Shown piece by piece: positions 7,301 to 12,033 of a stretch of DNA of 12,033 bases. Made by a program: the position numbers and the translations under genes. The DNA is taken from positions 1 to 12,033 of the forward strand of contig NZ_CALTVG010000060.1 of NCBI RefSeq assembly GCF_943912665.1, given 5' to 3'. The DNA comes from an uncultured Corynebacterium sp. Its GTDB lineage: Bacteria > Actinomycetota > Actinomycetes > Mycobacteriales > Mycobacteriaceae. Under the pieces are notes generated by a model. The model was not told where the DNA came from, ran no database searches, and saw only the letters and a list, made by a program, of their open reading frames with translations. Within the stretch, counting starts at the first letter, position 1, and each line of letters opens with the position of its first letter.

Positions 7301-9215
7301 CGACGAGCTGGGCGCGCATTGTACAGTGCCGCTGCGTGCGCTGGATGCACTGGGTGCGCGCATCATGCAGGTGCGCATCAACGGCCGCGAACATGTGGCC
7401 CAAGCACTGGATGCGCCGCTGCTTCGCGACGGCTTGGGCATCCCCGTCCCGCCCGGCATCCCCGCCCAACAAGCCACAATTACCGACGCCGTGGATCAAC
7501 TTGTTAGCCGCTGGGCGCGCACGCGCGGGCCCTTCATCGCGCGCGATGTACAAGAAGCTTTTGGTCTCTCGGCCGCGGTGGCGCACTCGACGCTGAACAG
7601 CCTGGACTCCATCGTGGCCGGTCAGTACCGGCAAGGCGTGGAGGAGCAGGAGTACTGCGCGGCAGAGGTCCTCAAGGTTATTCGTTCGCGGTCACTGGCC
7701 GCTGCCCGTGCGGCCACGCAGCCGGTCTCACCCGCGACCTTCGGGCGCTTCCTCCCGGAATGGCAGCAGGTGGCGGCCGTAGGCCGTCGTCCTGTGCTGC
7801 GCGGGGTGGACGGCGTCTTCGCCGTCATCGAGCAGCTGGCCGGCGTTCGCCTTCCGGCATCTGCATGGGAGAGCCTCATCCTGCCGGCGCGAGTAGGGGA
7901 TTATTCACCGACGATGCTGGACGAGCTCACCGCCAGCGGCGAGGTTCTCATTGTTGGTGCCGGTAAGGCGGCCTCCAACGACCCGTGGATCATGCTGCTG
8001 CCGGCGGACTACGCTGCGCAGCTGACCCCGCAGGTCTCGGCCGAAGATGCCGGCCTGTCTATGCTGCAAACCCAGCTGCTGGAAGCATTAAGCGGTGGCG
8101 GTAGCTACCTCCTGAGCGATATCCAACCGCAGCTCAGCGGCACGCCCGACGAGGTCCGCGAGGCCCTTTGGGGCCTGGTCGAAGCTGGCCTGGTCAGCCC
8201 CGTTTCCTTCGCGCCGATCCGCGCGCACCTCGCCGCCGGCGGGCGCGCCGGGCGTGCGGCGCACCGTGCGCGGCGCCGGCCTACCCGCTCCCGCCTGCGC
8301 ATGGGGCGCACCTCCTTTGCCCAGTCCCAGAACGCCGCGGCCGCGCAGACCGCCCCGGACGTGGCGGGCCGCTGGTCGCTATCCGTTCCCGCAGCCACGG
8401 ACGCGACCTCGCGCTCCATCGCGCACGGCGAGGCCTGGTTGGACCGCTACGGCGTGCTCACCCGCGGCTCCGTCGTGGCCGAGGACGTCCTCGGCGGCTT
8501 CGCCCTGGCCTACAAGGTCCTCTCAGGCTTCGAGGAATCCGGCAAATCTATGCGCGGCTACGTCATCGAGGGCTTAGGCGCCGCGCAGTTCTCCACGCCT
8601 GCGGTCATCGACCGACTGCGCGGGTTGGCGGATTCGCCGGACGTGACCGGCTGGCCGTCCGGCACCCGCGAGCCGCAGGCCTACGTTCTGGCCGCCACGG
8701 ATCCCGCGAACCCGTACGGCGCGGCGCTGCCGTGGCCGCCTTCCGACGCCGCCGATTCCGCCGCCCGGCCCACCCGCGCCGCCGGTGCTTTGGTCGTGCT
8801 CATGGATGGACTGCCGGTGGCGCATCTGACCAGGGGAGGGAAAACACTCACGACGTTCCTGACCACACTACCCGAAGGCATCGAGCGTGCCGAGGTCCTC
8901 ACCGCGATCCTCACGGGCCTGAACGAACTCGTGGCTTCCGGCCGGCTCAGCAAGTTGGTCATCGAGAAGGCCAATGGCCGGTCCATCTTCGACGGCGACC
9001 TCGCCGGGGAGCTGCGGGCCCTGGGCGCTGCGCTGACCCCGAAGGGCGTGCGCATCACCGGCTCGGCTGAACCCGCCCGACCGGCCCGCCACGGCGGGCG
9101 ACGCGCCGCCGACGCGATGGAGGAGCTCTCCTTCGACGACCCCGCCGAACCCGATGATCCGCCTCCCGCGCCCGGCAGCCCCGGTGGGTTCCGCCCGCGC
9201 CGCCGCCGGCGCTGA
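4368..9215 (+). CDS. lhr: Lhr-type ATP-dependent DNA helicase (long form)
   Basis: The 1615-residue superfamily 2 helicase is expected to move 3'-to-5' on single-stranded DNA and unwind DNA and RNA:DNA hybrids in repair. RecA domain 1 (about 20-235) has PTPVQEQAW (24-32), Walker A APTGSGKT (45-52), DEIH (180-183) and SAT (214-216). RecA domain 2 (about 300-480) has STLVFVNSRRTAERL (322-336), TSSLELGIDMG (409-419) and motif VI QRVGRAGH (438-445). The Lhr winged-helix and beta-barrel core follows, to about 870. The long C-terminal region retains GVLTRGSV and RGYVIEGLGAAQF, as in full-length Lhr; in E. coli this region has been reported to act as a uracil-DNA glycosylase. The tail is a low-complexity Pro/Asp/Arg stretch ending FRPRRRRR. 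It is slightly longer than the about 1500-1540 residues usual in E. coli and mycobacteria. Part of the excess is the linker around 262-302. nei follows 157 nt downstream, a repair pairing also found in Mycobacterium. Confidence 0.96.
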   Translation: MSKNVLAKFRPQVAGWFQDVFAAPTPVQEQAWEAISEGSNALVVAPTGSGKTLAAFLWALNSLVEREGQTALPLSNELSREGAHDGVRVLYISPLKALGVDVENNLRAPLNGIARTAERLGLDVPDITVGVRSGDTPQAERSRQVRKPPDILITTPESAYLMLTSKAAGILKTVDTVIIDEIHALAGTKRGVHLALTLERLGLIAGEFQRIGLSATVRPLSAVANFLGGDRPVDIIAPPAKKRWQLDVHVPVEDMSDLPTPEQGSPIGEATVEDPLGITQGPQDALRVHAQGGAGESALPAVKSIWPFIEEELYAEIMEHRSTLVFVNSRRTAERLTSRLNELYAQEHDPESLSPATRRDPAQLMKQVDVAGKAPAVIARAHHGSVSKDERALTETMLKEGTLKAVVATSSLELGIDMGAVELVVQVESPPSVASGLQRVGRAGHSVGAVSHGSFYPKHRADLVQSALTVARMEDGLIEEMHAPRNPLDVLAQQTVAAVAAAGEEGLLADDWYALTRRAWPYRDLAREVFDSVLDLVSGVYPSTDFAELKPRVVYDRVTGVLTPRPGAQRVAVTNGGTIPDRGMFGVFLVGTGEAGSAPRRVGELDEEMVYESRVGDIFTLGATSWRVEEITRDQVLVTPAPGHTGRLPFWNGDQAGRPYELGKALGAFRREAYADPSIVRDADELARRNIAAYLTEQEEATGLIPDEKTLLLERFTDELGDWRVLLHTPFGRPVNAAWALAVGHRVAERTGMDAQAVAGDDGIVLRLPQGEADPDAALFSFDADEIADIVTEQVGNSALFASRFRECAARALLLPRRNPGKRAPLWQQRQRAEQLLDVARNYPSFPIILETVRECVQDVYDLPALTEVMRELVHRRIRIAEVTTEQPSPFASSLLFNYTGAFMYEGDSPLAEKRAAALALDPALLAKLLGTVELRELLDGEIISEVHAQLQRTTPERQARTTEEVADLLRVLGPVPVDELGAHCTVPLRALDALGARIMQVRINGREHVAQALDAPLLRDGLGIPVPPGIPAQQATITDAVDQLVSRWARTRGPFIARDVQEAFGLSAAVAHSTLNSLDSIVAGQYRQGVEEQEYCAAEVLKVIRSRSLAAARAATQPVSPATFGRFLPEWQQVAAVGRRPVLRGVDGVFAVIEQLAGVRLPASAWESLILPARVGDYSPTMLDELTASGEVLIVGAGKAASNDPWIMLLPADYAAQLTPQVSAEDAGLSMLQTQLLEALSGGGSYLLSDIQPQLSGTPDEVREALWGLVEAGLVSPVSFAPIRAHLAAGGRAGRAAHRARRRPTRSRLRMGRTSFAQSQNAAAAQTAPDVAGRWSLSVPAATDATSRSIAHGEAWLDRYGVLTRGSVVAEDVLGGFALAYKVLSGFEESGKSMRGYVIEGLGAAQFSTPAVIDRLRGLADSPDVTGWPSGTREPQAYVLAATDPANPYGAALPWPPSDAADSAARPTRAAGALVVLMDGLPVAHLTRGGKTLTTFLTTLPEGIERAEVLTAILTGLNELVASGRLSKLVIEKANGRSIFDGDLAGELRALGAALTPKGVRITGSAEPARPARHGGRRAADAMEELSFDDPAEPDDPPPAPGSPGGFRPRRRRR
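5220..5243. repeat. Perfect 11-nt-arm palindrome inside lhr
   Basis: GCCCTGCGCGT (5220-5230) is followed by AC and then its exact reverse complement (5233-5243). It lies in the linker between the two RecA domains of lhr, around residues 285-292, and keeps the frame. Confidence 0.8.
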
Positions 9216-9342
9216 ATGAGTTTAAGAACACCCTGCAGCTGCTCGGCGTGAAAAAGATTGAAGACCTCTCGCGCGAGCACGTCGTGACCCCTGGGAGCCA
9301 AGGGCGCTGGCATTCGGCGCGGGAAGGACGGCACCGGTAGAG
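9155..9342 (+). other. Coding-like orphan frame overlapping the lhr end
   Basis: In a frame shifted from lhr, sense codons run to a TAG near 9340-9342. The part after the lhr stop reads NEFKNTLQLLGVKKIEDL, then SREHVVTPGSQGRWH. It is amphipathic and uses normal high-GC codons, so it looks like the end of a real protein. I see no ATG, TTG or ribosome-binding site at its head; an internal GTG (GVKK) is the only conventional start. It may be a gene remnant, the end of a frameshifted lhr variant, or chance. I do not recognise a family. Confidence 0.3.
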
Positions 9343-9343
9343 T
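9338..9343 (+). promoter_or_regulatory. -10 element for nei
   Basis: TAGAGT fits the TANANT consensus and would start transcription near 9350, giving a leader of about 22 nt that contains the nei ribosome-binding site. TTCGGC at 9313-9318 is a weak -35 candidate at 19-nt spacing. It allows nei expression independent of lhr. Confidence 0.45.
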
Positions 9344-9358
9344 AGGCACCCGTTTGGT

Positions 9359-9365
9359 GAGGAGG
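9359..9365 (+). promoter_or_regulatory. Ribosome-binding site deciding the GTG start of nei
   Basis: GAGGAGG lies 7 nt before GTG 9373. Initiation there gives the mature N-terminus Pro-Glu-Gly, which the enzyme needs for catalysis. This supports GTG over any downstream ATG. Confidence 0.85.
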
Positions 9366-9372
9366 TTCTACT

Positions 9373-10194
9373 GTGCCAGAGGGCGATTCCGTCCTGCAGC
9401 TGTCGAAGCGGCTGCAGTTCATGGAGGGCCGGCGCGTAACGCGTTCCTCACTGCGCGTGCCGCGCTATGCCACCGTGCGTTTCGACGGGCTGGTGTGTGA
9501 GGAGGTTTGGCCCTATGGCAAGCACCTCTTCATGGACTTCGGCGGCAAGCTCATCCTGCATACTCACCTCAAGATGGAGGGCGAGTGGGCCATCCACTAC
9601 GCCGGGGACCGCTGGCGCAAGCCGGGGCATAGCGCGCGAGTGGTGCTGCAGGTGGAGAACTCCCCGCGCGATATCGAGCTGGTGGGGCACTGGCTAGGGC
9701 ACGTGGGAGTGTTTCCCGCGCGCGAGTTTGAGCAGCGCATGGCACACCTTGGCCCGGACATCCTCGCACCAGAATGGGAAGAAGGCGGCTTCGAGGAGGC
9801 CGCGCGCCGCATCGAATCGCGCCCCGAACGCAGAATCGGCGCGGCCCTTTTGGACCAGCGCAACGTGGCCGGCTTGGGCAACGAATACAGGGCCGAGATC
9901 TGCTTCCTGGCCGGCGTTCATCCAGCAACGCCTGTAGCGCTTGTCGACGTCCCCCAGATCCTCACCATCTCCCGTCGCCTCATCTGGGCCAACCGCGACT
10001 CCCCGGTCCGCGTGACCACCGGTGTGAAGAGGGCGGGGGAGACCACCTACGTCTTTGGCCGCAACCGTCAGCGCTGCCGACGCTGCGGCACGCTCATTGA
10101 GAAGTCCACGCTGGGCGGCGTGGACGCCGGCGGCGACGACGGTGAGCTGGAGCGCGTCATCTGGTGGTGCCCGCACTGCCAGCCGCGCAGCTAG
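9373..10194 (+). CDS. nei: Fpg/Nei-family DNA glycosylase / AP lyase (endonuclease VIII-like)
   Basis: This 273-residue bifunctional base-excision repair enzyme starts at GTG behind a strong GAGGAGG site. The N-terminal PEGDSVLQLSKRL places Pro2 as the Schiff-base nucleophile and Glu3 as the acid, exactly as the family requires. YGKHLFMDF (48-56) carries the conserved lysine (Lys50) that contacts the DNA phosphate, and LKMEGEW (66-72) belongs to the N-terminal beta-sandwich. The H2TH domain contains LLDQRNVAGLGNEY (159-172), with the conserved Asn170. A C-terminal zinc finger uses Cys235, Cys238, Cys266 and Cys269, with the DNA-binding RRCG turn. All catalytic elements are present, so activity on oxidised bases or AP sites is expected. 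The PEGDS start is typical of actinobacterial Nei rather than MutM. Linkage to lhr matches the Rv3296-Rv3297 pair of Mycobacterium tuberculosis. Exact base specificity cannot be read from sequence. Confidence 0.95.
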   Translation: MPEGDSVLQLSKRLQFMEGRRVTRSSLRVPRYATVRFDGLVCEEVWPYGKHLFMDFGGKLILHTHLKMEGEWAIHYAGDRWRKPGHSARVVLQVENSPRDIELVGHWLGHVGVFPAREFEQRMAHLGPDILAPEWEEGGFEEAARRIESRPERRIGAALLDQRNVAGLGNEYRAEICFLAGVHPATPVALVDVPQILTISRRLIWANRDSPVRVTTGVKRAGETTYVFGRNRQRCRRCGTLIEKSTLGGVDAGGDDGELERVIWWCPHCQPRS

Positions 10195-10197
10195 GCT
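10192..10197 (+). promoter_or_regulatory. -10 element for leaderless yccF, embedded in the nei stop
   Basis: TAGGCT is followed by 7 nt and the yccF ATG at 10205. Its first three bases are the nei stop codon. There is no Shine-Dalgarno site, so yccF is probably read from a leaderless transcript as well as by readthrough from nei. Confidence 0.45.
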
Positions 10198-10204
10198 GGG
10201 TGGT

Positions 10205-10618
10205 ATGAAGATCATCTTGAATATCATCTGGCTGGCTACTGGTGGCCTGGCCCTCGCACTGGGCTATTTCCTCCTCGGCATCCTGGCGTGCATCCCCGTC
10301 GTGACGATTCCTGCTGGCGTGGCCTCGATGCGCATGGCGAATTTCGCGCTGTGGCCTTTCGGGCGCTCCGTGATTCAGCCGGTGAAGGGCACTGGTGGCA
10401 TGTCGAGGTTCTCTAATGTTGTCTGGTTCCTCGTGGCCGGCCTCTGGCTGGCTATCGGCCATGTGACCACCGCCGCGGCCCAGGCCGTGACCATCGTGGG
10501 GCTCCCAGTGGCGTGGGCAAACCTGAAGATGATTCCGGTGACCTGCTTCCCGTTCGGCCGCAAGATTGTCGATTCGGACGAGATTCCGTTCGGCTGGGAG
10601 TCGATGATCAAGCTCTAA
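10205..10618 (+). CDS. yccF: YccF-family small inner-membrane protein
   Basis: This 137-residue hydrophobic protein, integral to the cytoplasmic membrane, has unknown function in the literature I know. It consists of two YccF repeats of about 49 residues. The first (6-54) runs from NIIWLATGG to WPFGR and the second (71-119) from NVVWFLVAGL to FPFGR, offset by 65 residues. Each has an N-x-x-W-x-x-x-x-G start, a long hydrophobic segment, a central P-x-G or G-x-P turn and a terminal PFGR. About four membrane spans are visible, with the PFGR motifs at the ends of the repeats. Length fits the family (E. coli YccF is about 148). The ATG at 10205 was chosen because it opens the first repeat and lies 7 nt behind a -10 hexamer; a longer in-frame start at 10055 would overlap nei deeply. 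It begins 10 nt after the nei stop. Confidence 0.9.
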   Translation: MKIILNIIWLATGGLALALGYFLLGILACIPVVTIPAGVASMRMANFALWPFGRSVIQPVKGTGGMSRFSNVVWFLVAGLWLAIGHVTTAAAQAVTIVGLPVAWANLKMIPVTCFPFGRKIVDSDEIPFGWESMIKL

Positions 10619-10633
10619 AGATTTCCTCTCCGG

Positions 10634-10662
10634 TTGCGGGGTTGCCCGGGGTGTTTTAGTCT
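10634..10662 (+). promoter_or_regulatory. Promoter of the HNH gene, likely leaderless
   Basis: TTGCGG at 10634-10639 and TAGTCT at 10657-10662 are separated by exactly 17 nt. The ATG at 10671 follows 8 nt later, so the transcript would start at or near the start codon. This is the most complete promoter pair in the window, and no ribosome-binding site competes with it. Confidence 0.6.
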
Positions 10663-10670
10663 TCGGTGTC

Positions 10671-11738
10671 ATGGGGGATTTAGAGACCTATTTCTCCTTC
10701 CGCAGCTCGGGGATGTCATTGGTGGAGCAAGCGGAAGGAGGCGAAAAGCACCTACGCGCACTCGGCGCTGCACCAGCCGATGCCGCCGAACTCGCACGCC
10801 TGCACCACGTCTACTTCGGGTCGACGAAGTTCACCGGGAAACAGCGCACCGCCCGCAACCGCGCCCTGGAACAACACCATGACCTAGCCACCCTCGCACT
10901 GATCGAGTCCTATACGGCACGGTTGAAGAATCAGCTGGACGCCTGGAACCTGCGCATCAAACTAGCTGGCACACCCGCCCACAACATCCCCGCCGTAGCT
11001 ACCAAGCGCTTGAAGGAGCTTAAGCCCAAGCGTGTGCCCAAGCCTGGGGTGCGCATGACCTACCGCAAAGACGGCCCGCACTCGCTGACGATTACCGATA
11101 ACCCACTGACCATCACCGAGATGCGCGGGGTCCTAGAATCGCTTAATCCCACCGACTTGTTGAATGCCTCGAAACAGGTCTTCTTTGAAAAATCCCACGG
11201 CGGCACAAAACCAGCTGTACTGACCAGTGTGGTCGTTACCCTAGATAAGCTCGACAAGATTGTTAGCGGCGACGGTGATGACATCGTGCTTGAGCTCACT
11301 AATGGCGGCCGGATGACCGGGCGGGAGTTTTTGACCTACAAGTTTGCCGAGATCGGTTACGTCACCCTCATCCACCCCACGATCGGGCCGGTGTGGCTGC
11401 ACCGTATGAAGCGGTTGGCTGGGTTTGAGCAGCGCATGATGGCTAGTGCTGAGCATCCCACCTGTGCCAGGAAGGGATGTAATAAACCTGCTGATTATGC
11501 CCAGGTGCACCACCTCATCCCATGGAAAGCAGGAGGTACCACCGATCCGCCGAATCTGACAATGTTGTGTGCCTATCACAACGGTGTCAACGATGATGAC
11601 CCGGATAAACCCACCGGGGCAGGCTACGTCTTCCGTCTTCGCGGCGAGGTGGACTACATCCCACCCTGGGGCGAACCAATCACCGCTCAAGTGGCATATC
11701 AAGCCGCGCAACGCGGACTCGGACCGCGTGGCGGGTGA
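10671..11738 (+). CDS. HNH endonuclease domain protein of the actinobacterial DUF222/13E12-like type
   Basis: The 355-residue protein has a C-terminal HNH nuclease domain and a long N-terminal region typical of the multi-copy actinobacterial HNH proteins often called 13E12 or DUF222 type. The N-terminal part (about 15-115) is alpha-helical and rich in Ala, Arg and Leu. The middle contains ITEMRGVLESLNPTDL (148-163) and a strand-rich segment. The nuclease shows C265 and C270 of a zinc site, HH at 280-281 in QVHHLIPW, N295 in PPNLTMLC, C300, and H303-N304, so the metal and catalytic residues are intact. A nickase or cleavage activity on DNA is expected; the biological role of this family is not established. 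It has its own promoter, stands between yccF and pgi, and ends at a hairpin. It may be a mobile or lineage-specific insertion into a housekeeping neighbourhood; the subfamily name is from memory. Confidence 0.88.
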   Translation: MGDLETYFSFRSSGMSLVEQAEGGEKHLRALGAAPADAAELARLHHVYFGSTKFTGKQRTARNRALEQHHDLATLALIESYTARLKNQLDAWNLRIKLAGTPAHNIPAVATKRLKELKPKRVPKPGVRMTYRKDGPHSLTITDNPLTITEMRGVLESLNPTDLLNASKQVFFEKSHGGTKPAVLTSVVVTLDKLDKIVSGDGDDIVLELTNGGRMTGREFLTYKFAEIGYVTLIHPTIGPVWLHRMKRLAGFEQRMMASAEHPTCARKGCNKPADYAQVHHLIPWKAGGTTDPPNLTMLCAYHNGVNDDDPDKPTGAGYVFRLRGEVDYIPPWGEPITAQVAYQAAQRGLGPRGG

Positions 11739-11746
11739 ACCGCCAC
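11728..11746 (+). terminator. Hairpin straddling the HNH stop codon
   Basis: GTGGCGG (11728-11734) and CCGCCAC (11740-11746) form a perfect 7-bp stem. The 5-nt loop contains the TGA stop (11736-11738). No U-tract follows, so termination is only possible, not shown. Confidence 0.35.
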
Positions 11747-11881
11747 CCAGCACAAAGGACACGCACCACCACGCGGACGCCCACAGGGCCTCCGCGGCGT
11801 TGGCGATCCCACATGCCGGTTGCGCGTTAAAACGGGTGAACCCCCGACCGTGGGGTCGGGGGAGACGTCGTCAAGCAGTGC
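11739..11881. other. Intergenic gap between the HNH gene and pgi
   Basis: I see no gene in these 143 bases. They hold part of the hairpin at the HNH stop, a second, stronger hairpin at 11841-11862, and the second copy of the ten-mer CGGGTGAACC (11732-11741 and 11833-11842). The two genes converge here. Confidence 0.6.
11841..11862 (-). terminator. Terminator hairpin behind pgi
   Basis: CCCCCGACC and GGTCGGGGG form a perfect 9-bp GC-rich stem with a 4-nt loop. On the minus strand it lies 19 nt after the pgi stop and is followed by TTCACCCGTTTT, a modest U-rich end. It probably terminates pgi; the plus strand, coming from the HNH gene, has no U-tract. Confidence 0.6.
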
Positions 11882-12033
11882 TTAACGGTGGCTGCGGTAC
11901 CAGCCAATCAGAGCATCGGTGGAGGCGTCACCGGAAGCAGCCTCCTCCTTGCCGGAGACAGCCGGTGCGAGGTCGTTAGCCTGCTGCTTGCCCAGCTCCA
12001 CGCCCCACTGGTCGAAGGAGTTGATATCCCAGA
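11882..12033 (-). CDS. pgi: Glucose-6-phosphate isomerase, C-terminal end (partial)
   Basis: Only the last 49 codons are in the window; the gene continues beyond the right edge. The minus strand reads [19 protein letters not shown], then a short Ala/Glu/Ser segment ([13 protein letters not shown]) and [11 protein letters not shown] before TAA at 11882-11884. [12 protein letters not shown] is the highly conserved C-terminal signature of bacterial glucose-6-phosphate isomerase, whose lysine contributes to catalysis. The enzyme interconverts glucose-6-phosphate and fructose-6-phosphate in glycolysis and gluconeogenesis in the cytosol. The stop is followed by the hairpin at 11841-11862. Identification is firm despite the short segment; start and regulation are outside the window. 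Confidence 0.95.
   Translation of the reverse strand, partial: WDINSFDQWGVELGKQQANDLAPAVSGKEEAASGDASTDALIGWYRSHR

Noticed and set aside
8168..9070. 300-codon plus-strand frame inside lhr
   Set aside because: Very rich in Arg, Ala and Pro, a typical shadow of high-GC coding sequence. The lhr frame through the same bases keeps conserved Lhr motifs.
11841..11862. Possible CRISPR-type repeat (GC-rich hairpin)
   Set aside because: It occurs once in the window, with no regularly spaced copies or cas genes nearby. A terminator behind pgi explains it.
11569..11979. 136-codon plus-strand frame across the HNH end and pgi end
   Set aside because: It runs antisense through the conserved pgi C-terminus and out of frame with the HNH gene.

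Overview
The window looks like a Corynebacterium chromosome (high-GC actinobacterium). The block mrx1-folA-thyA-cysQ / lhr-nei-yccF ... pgi matches, in proteins and order, the arrangement I remember from Corynebacterium glutamicum. The mycoredoxin, a protein tied to mycothiol, also points to the Actinobacteria. Several start codons follow a TANNNT -10 hexamer by only 5-8 nt, which fits the leaderless transcripts common in this group.

Layout. (1) Positions 1-1762 are an accessory segment, visibly more AT-rich at its left end. It holds one unrecognised 134-residue protein (226-630), a long hairpin behind it, and a transposase-like remnant missing its N-terminal part and cut by an in-frame amber codon. 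Next comes a non-coding stretch of two back-to-back fold-back structures that stops about 12 nt from the 3' end of a tRNA gene. (2) tRNA-Arg(CCU) lies on the minus strand at 1763-1835. Its 3' end faces the accessory segment, the usual geometry of an integrated element at a tRNA. (3) Positions 1908-4333 (minus) carry cysQ-thyA-folA-mrx1. ThyA makes dTMP and dihydrofolate, FolA regenerates tetrahydrofolate, Mrx1 is a mycothiol-linked thiol reductase, and CysQ hydrolyses 3'-phosphoadenosine phosphates of sulfate assimilation. thyA/folA and folA/mrx1 are both joined by TAATG overlaps. (4) Positions 4368-10618 (plus) carry lhr (1615-residue helicase), nei (Fpg/Nei-type DNA glycosylase) and yccF (small membrane protein). 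lhr and cysQ diverge from a 34-bp gap. (5) Positions 10671-11738 encode an HNH endonuclease of the multi-copy actinobacterial type with its own promoter. (6) A likely terminator and the C-terminal end of pgi (minus) close the window.

I see no complete novel defence or mobile system. The places most worth a second look are the tRNA-proximal fold-backs and repeats, the unknown 134-residue protein, the amber-split transposase remnant, a perfect palindrome inside the lhr linker, and a short coding-like orphan frame behind lhr.
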